From contig CM034531.1 in the NCBI GenBank assembly GCA_020002185.1, forward strand, positions 71,754,391-71,818,390: DNA of 64,000 bases, given 5' to 3'. The position numbers were made by a program, and so were the translations under genes. The notes beneath the pieces were generated by a model. That model was not told where the DNA came from, searched no databases, and worked only from the letters and a program-made list of their open reading frames with translations. How positions within the stretch are numbered: the stretch's first letter is position 1; the number at the start of each line of letters is the position of its first letter. Positions 10,847 through 21,359 of the stretch are shown here, in pieces. The DNA is from Paraescarpia echinospica (lineage: Eukaryota; Annelida; Polychaeta; Sabellida; Siboglinidae).

Positions 10847-11284
10847 TGCTGTGGAAGACGCTCATACAATTACCAAACTCAACTATGCTGCTATGGACGG
10901 ATTCAGAGCAAGTCAACATCGTGCAGACTACGATGTGGTATTCGTCCTTACAATCCTCGAAAACAAAAGTGTTGCTACGGACGAATAATTCATAGCAGGT
11001 TAAAGCCATGCATGCCACGATGTGGTATTCATTCTTACAATCCTCGAACACAAATGTGTTGCTACGGACGAATAATTCAGAGCAGGTTAAAGCCATGCAT
11101 GCCACGATGTGTTATTCATTCTTACAATCCTCGAACACAAATGTGTTGCTACGGACGAATAATTCAGAGCAGGTTAACGATATGCAGACTACGATGTGGT
11201 ATTCATTCTTACAATCCTCGAACACAAATGTGTTGCTACGGACGAATAATTAAAAGCAGGTCAATGCCATGCAGACTGCGCTGA
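7994..11284 (+). pseudogene. Galaxin-like locus 1, continuation after in-frame stops
   Basis: The same reading frame continues with no indel for a further 3.3 kb but is broken by TGA at 8579-8581 (again at a cysteine codon) and TAG at 9146-9148 (lysine codon). The longest open stretch runs from 9161 to 11284. After the last 84-bp unit (10847) the repeat type changes through a hybrid unit with YNYQTQLCCYGRIQ to 29-residue units of the kind CGIHSYNPRTQMCCYGRII, of which four are seen. The frame stops with TGA at 11282-11284. If transcribed as one message, only the part before 7993 would be made without readthrough. An assembly or consensus error at single bases in such a uniform array is possible but cannot be tested here. 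Confidence 0.6.
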
Positions 11285-11452
11285 CGTGTTCGTCCTTACA
11301 ATCACCTCACTCAAATACGCTGCCGTGGAATCATTTACACAAAGGCGTCCACATTCATGCGATGCTGTGGTATTCTTCCTTACAATATCCGTTGACAAAT
11401 GTGTAGCAGAGGGAATGTTCAGAGAAAATCGACGCACAACAATCGATGTTGA
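11285..11452 (+). pseudogene. In-frame galaxin-like tail of locus 1 beyond the stop
   Basis: After the TGA at 11282 the same frame still encodes recognisable repeat sequence: RVRPYNHLTQ, then MRCCGILPYNIR, QMCSRGNVQRK and a final NNRC followed by TGA at 11450-11452. One further TGA at 11393-11395 replaces a tryptophan codon kept in the other loci. The matching tail of locus 4 has exactly the same length (168 nt including the stop). The tail therefore looks like the original C-terminus of the family, cut off by an earlier stop. Confidence 0.6.
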
Positions 11453-12013
11453 CGTGTCGTGCTTAATAGCTATATATTAGAAATAATTGTTACAATTTAA
11501 AGTAATAATAGTTGAGGTGTTAATGTCCTAAAAGAGACGCGGAAACTCCAAACTCTGTTCCATATTAACAATGACTGTGTTTGTGTTTTATGTATTATGG
11601 CATTGGCACTTTAGTAACCAGAATGTACCTTTGTTTATGTGTTAATTGGATATTCTATCAATAGGTGCAGTGTGACAATAATGAGAGAACATGTTTGTTT
11701 GAGCATTGGAATATATTGAAACTCTGATTTGTCTTTACTTTCTAACGATCGAGCTTTCATGAATGAATATAAAATGATATTGTTTTACTCTGCTTTCATT
11801 CACGGTGTGATATTATTTAAGATAGAGAGAGCGTCACACAAAGAAGGCGTTTTACTTTATCCGAGACTGGGCTGATGTTGGAATTTCATTACCATGTCAT
11901 TAAACATATGCTTTTGAAACCTAAAACGGTATTTGACACCTATCGCCAAACTGCTTCTTCGAATGTAATCGATTTTGTGCAAGAAATATGTAATAATTTT
12001 CAATTGCAGTGCA

Positions 12014-12019
12014 AATAAA
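12014..12019 (+). promoter_or_regulatory. Candidate poly(A) signal, locus 1
   Basis: AATAAA in GCAAATAAAA, followed by a GT-rich stretch. The motif is kept at the matching place in locus 2 (25175-25180), locus 3 (42549-42554) and, on the minus strand, locus 4 (56501-56506). Confidence 0.4.
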
Positions 12020-12872
12020 AAAAATTACCCGAGAATGGTTTGTGTCACTGTCGTATTTATTGTTCCGTATAAAACTTGATCGGTGCCAAGATAATCTTGT
12101 TCAGGTTTAGTCTCTGTTGCCGTCGTCTTACAGTTGCCGACTGTACTTCTATAAGCCCCTACATTTCCAATGATCGAATCACTTCCAATTTTAAATACAG
12201 GATAACGAATGAATTTTTTTTGACGTACAAAATTGGAGTCCCTACCGACAGTTTCCACAACCATACCTTCCGTGTTGATATAAATTTCTTGATATAACAG
12301 TAATCATTTAATACACCGACATATTTAATTTATATGTATTTTGTGGTTTATTCCCATTCGTACATCAGCTTAGAGATTCAAATGAGAGGCAATGTCAAAT
12401 ATATCAATAAACATAGGTATATGTATTTACAACGCCCAACGCATGCCATACACATAATTCCAATGCCATTTCAATAACAAACTTGCCATTTACTTATATT
12501 TGGTTCCAAACGTACATACGCATACGATGGAATCCTGCCAACGATGATGATGTCTGCCCAGAAAATTACGTTGATTAAAGTGATGGGATAGCATAACCCA
12601 TATTTATTCCCGGTTGTTCAAATTTATATAGCATAACCACCGGGCGTCGACTGGCGAACAGCAGATGCCCTCAAGTAGATTATTATTCTATAATGTACTG
12701 ATGGTAATCGGCGGTATTTGGCGTGTGATTGACGCCACCTTCAGGCAGGTTGAGGCTGTATTTCAGATAAACCACCTGGAACTAATAATTAGGAATACAA
12801 ATCGACTTTGACTGCACGATACATTACGCTTACAGGATTGACGACATGGCACAAAATAACGAATAAATACCT

Positions 12873-12890
12873 GCGCACACACACAAGCGA

Positions 12891-12921
<31 letters not shown>

Positions 12922-13016
12922 CACTCAGGCACGCACTCACGCACGCACACACGCGCACACACACGCGCACACACACACTCATACACACAAACACACACAC
13001 ACACATACACACTTAC
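12873..13016. repeat. Imperfect (AC)n microsatellite
   Basis: AC-rich tract with GCGC and ACTC interruptions, present in expanded or contracted form at the same place in every copy of the downstream flank (26105-26340, 43810-44170, and TG-rich on the plus strand at 55452-55550). Confidence 0.9.
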
Positions 13017-13489
13017 ATACATGTATCTGAGTTTGATGCGCGTAAGTGCGTACATGTGTGTTGTGTAGACGCGCATGCATAAATAGTTACACTATATGTC
13101 ATGTAGGCCTAGGTCTACAGTCTCTGGTTGCATTATTAACATATGCACGTGTCGTCTTATTAGCATACACATGCGCATATAGCTTCGTTCCTCATTAGTG
13201 GTCACTGCCTCTTTATTATACTGCTTATTTTATTACGAAGACCACGGAAGGGTATTTGTTGCGGGTTGCGCTTATCGTCTTTGTGAAATAACCAATGTTA
13301 CCCAATTGTCTTTCCGCTTGGATGAGTCGCATGTGATCTGTACCGGACCAGCCAACAGACCGTGACTTGGTCACTGACCACTATATCGTAACTTTACCTC
13401 GCGTCAGGTTGACACGATTAGTGAGTCATTACTACATGGAGTTTCTGTAAGAAGATTGACTTGTAATAATAAAGACTTATCCAGTTCTT

Positions 13490-14060
13490 AGTAATGTTCA
13501 AAGCACCTTACAAAAAATTCACAACTATATGTCACTCATTTAGGTAGTGAAAGCGATTTTAAAAAGGTGTGTCTTCAGCGTCGTCTTAAACGACGTAATA
13601 GTGTCACACTGTCTGACTGACTGTAGCAGATTGTTCCAAAGTACAGGGGCCGCTTTGGAGAACGCACTGTCTCCGAAAGACTTGGGGCGTGTGGTTGGTA
13701 CTATTAGCAGACCAGCAAACTTTGATCGGAGGGAGCCAGTGGGCTGATATTCAACAAGAAGCTCGGAAATGTATTGCGGTGCAAGTCCGTGGAGTGCCTT
13801 GAAGGTGATCATGAGAATTTTAAACGTAATTCTTTCTTGGAAGGGAAGTCAATGGAGAGATTTCAGGACTGGTGTTATGTGCTCGTGTTTCCTTGTTAGT
13901 TTCATTAGACAAGCAGTCGTGTTCTGAATGCACTGCAGTCTACGTAGCTGACACTTGTTAATTCAGAACAGCAGCAAATTACAACCATCCAGTCTGGATG
14001 TTATAAATGAATGGATGATTTGTTCGGCAGCTACAGGCGTAAGACATGCTATGATTTTAC
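13490..14060 (-). mobile_element. LINE reverse transcriptase C-terminal fragment (CR1/L2/jockey-like)
   Basis: On the minus strand the order is RRLQCIQNTTACL, HITPVLKSLH, then LPFQERITFKILMITFKALH, GLAPQYISELL, and finally GDSAFSKAAPVLWNNLL followed by FKTTLKTHLFKIAF. This is the typical C-terminal end of CR1/L2-like LINE proteins (LHWLP, FKALHGLAP, RAFS.AAP.LWN). The tryptophan of LHWLP is a TGA here. The fragment is differently spelled from both other CR1-like families in the window, so it is a separate element. Confidence 0.75.
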
Positions 14061-15427
14061 CCACATTTTGGATTTGCAGACCAGAAGGAAATGGATAAGC
14101 AAAGAAAAATAATTGGCCCATCTTCCAAACAACAAAACAAAATACACTGATTCTTCAAAGAAGACTTGTCAGCCTCCTTAACCTCTTATCATACAAAGTC
14201 TTACGTCTCTATCATACCATTTCATAGGTACACATGGATTCACCAGTTCTTCAATCCTATACTATTTCGTCAAAAGATTATATAACATAATCGCCATATA
14301 GGCTAAAAAGTTCAACACCCTACGGCTGTCTGCGCGGCACTCGCAATGTAGAGATGCGAGAACATAATATTTATAATGAACGATACCACATTTCGTTAAC
14401 ACCGTCAACTTGATAATACCTTATCCCTCAATAGTCGAGCGAAGTAGTTCTCACTCGGTTCATCTGGAATTCCCTCTTCGGGTGTGAATTCTCCATTGTC
14501 GCGTAAGCCGTCTACTCTCGCACTGTCGTTACACAAGGTGTTACTCGGCGTGTACCGCCCTCGGGTGCACTTTGTCAGACTTCACCCCGCCCCGACACTC
14601 CGGTATTTCTTCTACTCTATATATGCATGGAAAAATTCAACGTCAAAGCCACCACTGGATATAGACTTCATGTTTGCCAACCGCACCGTAATGGTTTCTC
14701 TCCACAGAAAAGACCAGATTACATTTCGTTGATCTGTTGGGTTCTGGACTCGTCTGTTCTATTCTCCCTTCAAACCTCAATAATTCCACCCTATACCTAG
14801 CATCAGTCACGTGTTCCCTGCTGATGCTGACGCCATTGTAGAAATGTCAACACCATCCAGTAGGTGATACTCTAAATCAAAAAGTATAAAATCTTCATTA
14901 TAACGACATCCCTATACACCGTAATATTATCCCATTTTAATTTACGTCCGTATGACCATACCTATTCATATGGAACGGCGAATCATGTTATAAATATTAC
15001 ACGTTGTATTCGACAATCCTCCCTGTCTGTCACGGATTAGCGAGGTTCCGTACACTAGATGGCTCAGTCTAGTAGGGTTCTTATATATCAAGGTAAACGC
15101 ATATGAGAAAGAACGGTTATCGTGAACAAGCAACAAAGAACGAGGAAAATTTAATAAACTTTATTACAAGATGTCTTCCTTTTGGTATATATCTCGATTA
15201 ACAAAAATAAACAGAATAAAGAAATCCCGTAACCAAATCTTAATAGAACATAATAAACAATAACACTAATTTTTCAATTATTAAATTCCACTTCCTTTCT
15301 AAGGTGGTGTATACCATTACACGACCAAACACTAGGCGCCAAGTGTTATATAAGAATAACTCCCATACTATAAATACACAGTATATAGCTAGTCCTCGCG
15401 GACTCTCATTTCAGTAATCTGTTACAA
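14061..15427. other. Unassigned spacer
   Basis: No gene, RNA or mobile element could be recognised. The longest frames are short and lack motifs. TATATAAG and GGCGCCAAG words near 15330 might hint at a decayed LTR-type element, but no second LTR or coding domain supports it. Confidence 0.3.
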
Positions 15428-15449
15428 CATATATATATATATATATATG
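15428..15449. repeat. (AT)n microsatellite
   Basis: A clean AT dinucleotide run of about 11 units at the edge of the dispersed repeat that starts at 15450. Confidence 0.95.
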
Positions 15450-15620
15450 TGGATATTTTTCGCAGTTCGAGCTGGGTAGTTTTGGATATATTTTTACTTG
15501 TTTGCGTGCGTTCGAGGGGGATAATGTTGCTGATATTTCGCGATTCCAGGGAGTTCGACATTTGTTTCTTTCACATGTGCCACATTAAATCGGTAAAATA
15601 TGCCAGCAGGGTGCACAACA
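15450..15620 (+). repeat. Dispersed repeat R1, copy 1
   Basis: The text TTCGAGCTGGGTAGT, GGATATATTTTTACT and TTCGAGGGGGATAATGTTGC recurs at about 18470-18660 on the opposite strand and at about 37215-37310 on this strand. All three keep the same order, so this is one element family rather than chance similarity. Its class is unknown. A short frame encoding SRGIMLLIFRDSR is shared but its coding status is unproven. Confidence 0.6.
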
Positions 15621-15663
15621 TTGGAGGTTGAGCTCTCACAAGCTCCTCCCCCGTTCCGACGCC

Positions 15664-15740
15664 TATATACTGCTACAACTACTACCACTACTACCACTAC
15701 TACTGCTACTACTACAACTACTACTACTACTACTACTACT

Positions 15741-15775
<35 letters not shown>

Positions 15776-16021
15776 TTACTACTACTACTACTACTACTGC
15801 TACTACTGCTACTACTGCTACTACTACTACAACTACTGCTGCTGCTACTACTACTACTACTACTACTATTACTACTACTACTACTACTACTACTACTATT
15901 ACTACTACTACTACTACTACTGCTACTACTGCTACTACTACTACTACTACTGCTGCTGCTGCTACTACTACTACTACTACTACTATTACTACTACTACTA
16001 CTACTACTGCTACTATTGCTA

Positions 16022-16053
<32 letters not shown>

Positions 16054-16170
16054 ACTACTACTACTACTACTAATAATAATAATAATGAAAATAATAACAA
16101 TAATAATCATAGTGCTATTAATCATACTCCTACTGCTGGTACTACTTCATCTACTACTGGTGCAGCTGGA

Positions 16171-16232
<62 letters not shown>
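15664..16232. repeat. Long compound trinucleotide repeat, (TAC)n then (AAT)n then (TGC)n
   Basis: Almost 570 bp of ACT/TAC triplets broken by CTG triplets at quasi-regular spacing, then an AAT block near 16070, then more than 20 uninterrupted GCT/TGC triplets at about 16168-16232. Every frame is open over much of it, giving poly-Thr, poly-Tyr, poly-Leu or poly-Ser; no protein is implied. It abuts the degenerate gene at 16240. Confidence 0.95.
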
Positions 16233-16235
<3 letters not shown>

Positions 16236-16239
16236 AGTT

Positions 16240-16923
16240 GAAGCTCCGACGATGACGGCGACCACCATCGCCAAAAAGAACAAGAACAACAAGAGGGGTC
16301 AGTGTGACACACTATGTAAATTTTCGATGCAGTCCCCCTGCCAGCTCTGAAACTGAGCCTTTGTGGCTATCTCCACTGCCTCCGCCTGTTGAGTTGCTAC
16401 AGCCAACGTGACGGACGAACACTTCTCCAGAAAGACGTGGAATGGCTGTTTGTACAGCTCATCCTGGAACATGTCCGAAAACACTGCTGAAAACACTACC
16501 TGCGCCTGTTTGGGAAAAAACATTCACAGTACGGGGCCAGAAGGGACAACACAACAGGCTTTGTGTCACCCAGGCTAAGTCCACAGAAAAAGCTGTCAAG
16601 CTCAGCAGGACTTGGTCTGGCAATGTTCTTTGGCTGACGAACCCGGCGACCCACTAGCTAAAGGCTTCATCCAGTTGCTTTTTCTTTGTCAAGGCTGAGG
16701 TTAAATCAATTTCGCCAACCTCTCCGTACCGAACATACCGGTGGGTTACTGGCAGCTGCCAATAAGCTGGCTCTTGAGTCACTGTGTTGCTGTCGCGGAT
16801 CTTCAAGGAAATATCCACCGCAAAGACAAATGTGGCGATGTGATTGCAGGCCTCATCCAACCAAGCCATGCAGTCACGAATAAAGTACTTGTCAAACAGT
16901 GTAGAATTTGAGTACGATGCCAA
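16240..16923 (-). pseudogene. Degenerate mobile-element-like protein, possibly of the YqaJ-type recombinase family
   Basis: On the minus strand a diverged protein can be read across two frames: STLFDKYFIRDCMAWLDEA, ATFVFAVDISLKIRDS, AYWQLPVTHRYVRYGEVGEI and LTKKKQLDEA (16923-16654). Then come FSAVFSDMFQDELY and TQQAEAVEIATKAQ (to about 16340) and, after a frameshift, TASKIYIVCHTDPS (about 16275-16315). In many invertebrate proteins, as I recall them, a similar order (QA.SVE.AT then RITAS and HTDP) leads into a YqaJ-like exonuclease domain. Here that domain is missing, because the trinucleotide repeat follows. The family assignment is tentative; that it is a decayed protein gene is better supported. 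Confidence 0.4.
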
Positions 16924-16964
16924 TTAAATTTAGAATTATTGAAAATGTTATACATACACAAATT

Positions 16965-18330
16965 CATCATCATAGTGCAGCCGTAGTATCCCGTGGTTGG
17001 ACGAAGGCCTCAGCATGTCGTTTCCAAATCTGCCTGTCTTGCGCTATCCTCTGCCAGATGGTGCCCTTCCAGTACTCGTCTAGTTCGTCTCTCCACCGAC
17101 TCGCCGGTCTTCCTCTAGATCGTTTCCCTTCGTAAGGGCTCCAGGTTGTGAGACGCGATGACCTTCGGTTATCTCGTAGTCTGCTGATGTGCCCAGGTCC
17201 ACTTCTGTCTTCTGATTTGTTCTATCACGTCTATGACTTTTGTCTTCTGCCTTACCCAGATGTTTGTTTTTCTCTCCCATATGTTTAATATACTTTTTTC
17301 AATCTTTGTTTGTGCGACTGCTAGCTTGTTCTTTGCCTGGAAGGTGAGTGTCCTTGTTTCCGCGCCGTATGTCATCGTTGGAAGTACGCATGAGTTGAAG
17401 ACTTGTCTCTTCAAGCAGGTTCCAAAGTTACCCTTAAAGATGTCGCGGTGTTTGGCGAATGCTGTCCAGCCGGCAGTGATCCATTTTTGAATCTCCTTGT
17501 CTTGGTATTTGTCTCTGATACTGGATCGCTGTCCCAGATGGATGTAACTTTCAACATTCTCTATCTCCGTCGTGTTGATATATATCGGTGTGTCATTTTC
17601 TTCGAGATGTTCATCTTGAGACCTTGTTTTATCACTTTCATCAGCTAGCTCCTGCAGCATCTTTTGTAGTTCTTGCCATGTATTAGCGCATATGTGTATG
17701 TCGTCGGCGAAGCGGAGATGGCTGAGATATTCTCCGTCTATCATCAAGTCTCTGGTTTCCCAGGTCAGTCTTCAGAATATGCTTTCGAGTGTTGCCGTGA
17801 ATAACAGGGGCGATATGGTATCACCCTGTCGTACTCCTCTCTTGATGTTGATCTTGCTGCAGTTTTTGTGTAGGTGGACTGTCACCGAGCTGTTGGTGTA
17901 TATGTCTTTCAGGAAATCGATGTACACATCTTCTATCCCCTGTTCTTGAAGGGAGGTCGGTATTGCTTGAGTTTGCACCGAGTCGAAATCCTTTTCGTAG
18001 TCGACGAAAGCGATGCAGAGCGGGATATTATATTCTCGGCACTTCTCTTTCAGAAGGTTTACGACGTGTATGTGGTCTGTCGTTGAGAATCTTCTTCTAA
18101 ATCCTGCTTGATCTCGTGGTTGGATTTCGTCCATTGTCTTCTCTAGTCTATTCGTTAATATCTTTGTGAGTAATTTGTAGATATATGATAACAGACATAT
18201 CGGTTTGTAGTTCTTTAAGTCTTTCTTATTTCCCTTCTTAAAGATTATCGCCATCTTTGCGTTCTTTCAAGCGGTGAGTATTCGTCTTTCTGATAAGCAA
18301 TTAGTATGCAGCTTAACCAGTGTCTTCGAG
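16965..18330 (-). mobile_element. RTE-clade LINE, 5'-truncated
   Basis: The minus strand reads as the C-terminal part of an RTE (BovB-like) protein. It ends in YWKGTIWQRIAQDRQIWKRH and EAFVQPRDTTAA close to 16980, and the tail ATGATGATGAATT follows at about 16961-16973. GAT-type tails are characteristic of RTE elements. The 5' end is lost near 18330, inside the reverse transcriptase; no endonuclease is present. The element lies between the R1 repeat copies at 15.5 and 18.5 kb. Confidence 0.85.
17169..18254 (-). pseudogene. RTE reverse transcriptase, broken
   Basis: The first half (18254-17772) has NYKPICLLSYIYKLLTKILT, DQAGFRRRFSTTDHIHVV, a changed AFVDYEKDFDSV block (usually KAFDSV) and GVRQGDTISPLLFTATLE. 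The second half (17747-17169) has the catalytic LRFADDIHI, LNSCV-type text with VLPTMTYGAETRTL, and the TKVIDVIEQIRRQKWTWAH block. A frame break separates the two near 17760. The catalytic FADD is intact, so decay is modest, but the protein has lost its N-terminal half. Confidence 0.85.
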
Positions 18331-18469
18331 CTGTTTTAATGTTTCAAAAGCAGGAGAAGATACAAAAATGTTCAAGATGATATCTCGGAATAGTCAGCAG
18401 TCCTTGTTCGGCCGATCTAAGTGATTTGGGCGGCATGTAGGATGTTAGGAGCGATGGAATGTACGCGTT

Positions 18470-18660
18470 AACGTTATATGTGGGGCATGTGGAAGAAACT
18501 AATGTCATACCCCTCGAATCGCGAATTATCAGCAACATTATCCCCCTCGAATCCACCCAAACCAGTAAAAATATATGCAACACTACCCAGCTCGAACTGC
18601 AAAAAATCTCCAATACTACGTCGCTGGAACCATCTATAAGAATACCCTCATCAAACCGCC
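18470..18660 (-). repeat. Dispersed repeat R1, copy 2 (inverted)
   Basis: The reverse complement of this stretch matches 15450-15600, including TTCGAGGGGGATAATGTTGC and the following GATTCGAGGGGTATGACATT (compare GATTCCAGGGAGTTCGACAT). Together the two copies form an inverted pair around the trinucleotide tract and the RTE element. Confidence 0.6.
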
Positions 18661-19144
18661 AAAGCAACATTGCAACCTCCGTCTTCATATATCGTGTCCG
18701 ACAGCAGCGAAGTGCTCACGCCCCGCACCTGACTCAACCCCCTCCCACCCCTCAAGTATTCACCACTTTCCGACGTCTGTGTAGTAATATTAATAGTAAT
18801 AGCAGTGGTTGTCGTAGTGGCAGTTCTAATGACAGCGGCAGCAACAGTAGTAGTGGTGGCTAGAAGAGTAGTAACAATAGCAGAGGATTTTGTTTAATTG
18901 AGTTTGTTGATGTTTTATTTTTGTCTAGCAATGTATGTGTATAGCTCTTATGATAGTTGTGATTCATTCAACAAGTACTGTGTGTATATATGTCAACAGA
19001 TAACCTAGTGGAATTGTATGTACTCGCTGGAAACACGAGGCAGCCATCTACACTTTATGGCTTGCCACATCCGCCTTCTTTAAAATATCAGTTTAATATC
19101 AACGTTATGTTTTTGTTAAACAAATGCAAATACAAATGAATTCG

Positions 19145-19205
19145 CCCCCCCCCCCCACACACACACACGCGCGCGCGCGCGCGCTAGCGCACATACACAC
19201 AGTCA
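19145..19205. repeat. Compound (C)n, (AC)n, (GC)n tract
   Basis: A C homopolymer runs into AC and then GC dinucleotides, potentially Z-DNA forming. It replaces the longer low-complexity tracts at the equivalent point of the right inverted arm. Confidence 0.9.
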
Positions 19206-19741
19206 CACACAGGCCAGTGAGTGTAGACAGTGAGTGTATGCATGAATTAGTGAATGAGTGAGTGACTCAATGGCTAGGAGAGTGGAGAAGGAGAGTAAAC
19301 CTTTGTTATTGCTAATTATTCTCTTTCTTGTCACTGGACGCATTTTGATGGAAACCTCACTTACAAGGCATTCCCTTTTGGCCATGTACACACCCGGCCT
19401 TGTTCTTTAAATAGTTTAAAGACGCACGTAAGTATCCAAGCTTCATGTTGAACTATGAACTCAATTTAGGGTTGGGCCGCTGGTTCCTAAATACGAAATT
19501 TGTCGTTCATATTCAAACAGCCATGCTGATTCGCTGCTAGAACAAACCTAACCTAAATCTTTGAAGCAGCTTGGCTGACCTTTCAACTTTTCGTGGCGGA
19601 AGTTTGCAATTTGCACACAACAACGTTGTTTATTTGCAGTTATCGACGACAATTCTGCTGCTTCAAACCGCGCCAAACGGGAGTGTCTTTCCGCCTGCGT
19701 GAGTCACGTTTTCTAAGATCCTGAATGTCACTAGAGAAGCG

Positions 19742-19981
19742 TCACTTATCTTGCAACATGCCACCCAGGAAGTTAATGAAGACAACATTCATGGCAACTA
19801 TTAATGTCAGGTGTACTCTGCTAAACGTTTTTTGCGAGTGGTTCGATAGCTTGACTAGCAACAATTTTTCGTACCGTGACTGTGCAACTGGTTCAGCTTG
19901 CTCTGTATAACAAAAGTTGTCGTAACACTTGTGCGCATCGTAGCGATCGCAGAACATTCTGGAACTATATGCACGCATCAC
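19742..19981 (-). other. Small cysteine-rich frame with hydrophobic tail, copy in left inverted arm
   Basis: This short frame (MRAYSSRMFCDRYD, CYDNFC, AEPVAQSRYEK, then hydrophobic VVFINFLG) is also read at 35467-35700 and, frameshifted near its end, at 52964-53134. The shared start, conserved cysteines and hydrophobic tail could mean a small membrane or secreted protein or an exon. Alternatively it is only a chance frame in a repeat that is conserved as DNA. No family is recognised. Confidence 0.25.
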
Positions 19982-20400
19982 TGTTGAGGTACCGAGCGAC
20001 GTTTTCTGCTCGTTGCCGTAAATAATGATGTTTTTAATATTTAAATCTCAGTAACTTGCTTTTTGAACGATTCCTTGTACCATAACGGTTCGTCCTAACC
20101 AAACATTCTTGATCAAAAAATATAGTTTGAAAGCTTAACATTTTTGCTATTCAAATATATATAAATGGTTTCCTCATAGTCATTCCTAAAATAAACTATA
20201 AACGGATATACAACTGTGCTGACTCCGGTGTCTTAGACACTGCGAACTATGTTGTTTCGTCGACACAGTTCACCAATCTACCGATTGAGGCACCACTATC
20301 TGATTTCATGGTATAATCCCCACCCACTTTCAAACGGCTGCAAAAATTACATACACGAAGTAGGCGTGACATCACAATCACGTATATCAACCAACCAACG

Positions 20401-21282
20401 CAACGAATTTTGACCCGCTCGTTGTCGTACGTTATTGTGATGTCACGCCAACTTAGATATAGATCGGCTTTACAGGCTGGTTTCGTAAGAACGTTCTTAA
20501 CGCTAAGATGATTGTCTTAGTAAATTAAGTGATTTTTTAAATATAAGCGAACATAGGAGTTCATGCAAACACGTAAATAATTGCTTAACTTTAAGTACGT
20601 TTCATGAAACATGACAATATTCTTTATCTTGTTTTAATTACAACCATCGTCTAAACGTCCAAGCTATCAATGCACGGCTAGAATGTCACCATGTTTCAAC
20701 AGACTAATAATAAATTCGTGCTACGACAAATAACATGGAAATTTATTGAAAAACACGTTTTGAGATGTAACAATTAAACTTATAAAATGCAAGATACAAA
20801 ATCACAAAACATTTCGTATTGTTTCAAGCTCCATAATATAGCTGTAGTGCTTCATAAGAATAATCATAAGGACGTGCTATATTCATATACCATTCAAATA
20901 TATTGAGGTTGAAGTTGACATTTTAGTGAAAAGTCAACTTATGAATGAACGAACGAACGAACGAAGAAGTTTATTGACCCCATTTTTATAAAATGTACCA
21001 TTTGTTTTTCATCCCTCATTGTATGAATATACTAAACATATACAAACACAAATATACATATACGCATGATACATCATTCGGATGTAATTCGGTAATTTGC
21101 GGAACAAAAATAATTAATATATTTGAAACATAATATATACCAAACGGTGTCGGTGACTCCTATTGAAACAAAGTGTCGCTATCATAGGAGCCACCCTATT
21201 TACTTTAATAATAACATAGGTACTTTTAATCAACGATAACTTCTATCTCAAGTGTGTGTGTGTATGTGTGTGTGTGTGTGTG

Positions 21283-21359
<77 letters not shown>

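Larger units (their letters stand above)
11453..13330 (+). repeat. Downstream flank shared by galaxin-like loci (locus 1 copy)
   Basis: This flank matches about 24960-26560 (locus 2), 42310-44380 (locus 3) and, inverted, 54960-57300 (locus 4). Shared landmarks are AGGGGCTTATAGAAG-type text on one strand, GGTGCCAAG, and the motif near GACTGGCGAA. Loci 2 and 3 lack about 260 bp present here (about 11435-11695). No convincing gene lies in it; short frames are not conserved in reading frame between copies. Confidence 0.8.
18515..20052 (-). repeat. Left arm of a large inverted repeat around block A
   Basis: The reverse complement matches 35372-37300 in order: R1 sequence, GATGGCTGTCTCC-like text with the spacing to AAGGATGTGCCAAG, the stretch with ATGCGTCCAGTGAC, CAGCGGCCCAACCCTAAATT, and finally TTAAATATTAAAAACATCA. 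The arms are diverged, and the right arm has extra low-complexity DNA (36284-37080). A third copy lies at 52884-53840 and ends at the gap. Confidence 0.75.

Noticed and set aside
15628..16350. 240-codon frame rich in Thr, Asn and Ala
   Set aside because: It is made by the triplet repeat and stays open in several frames.
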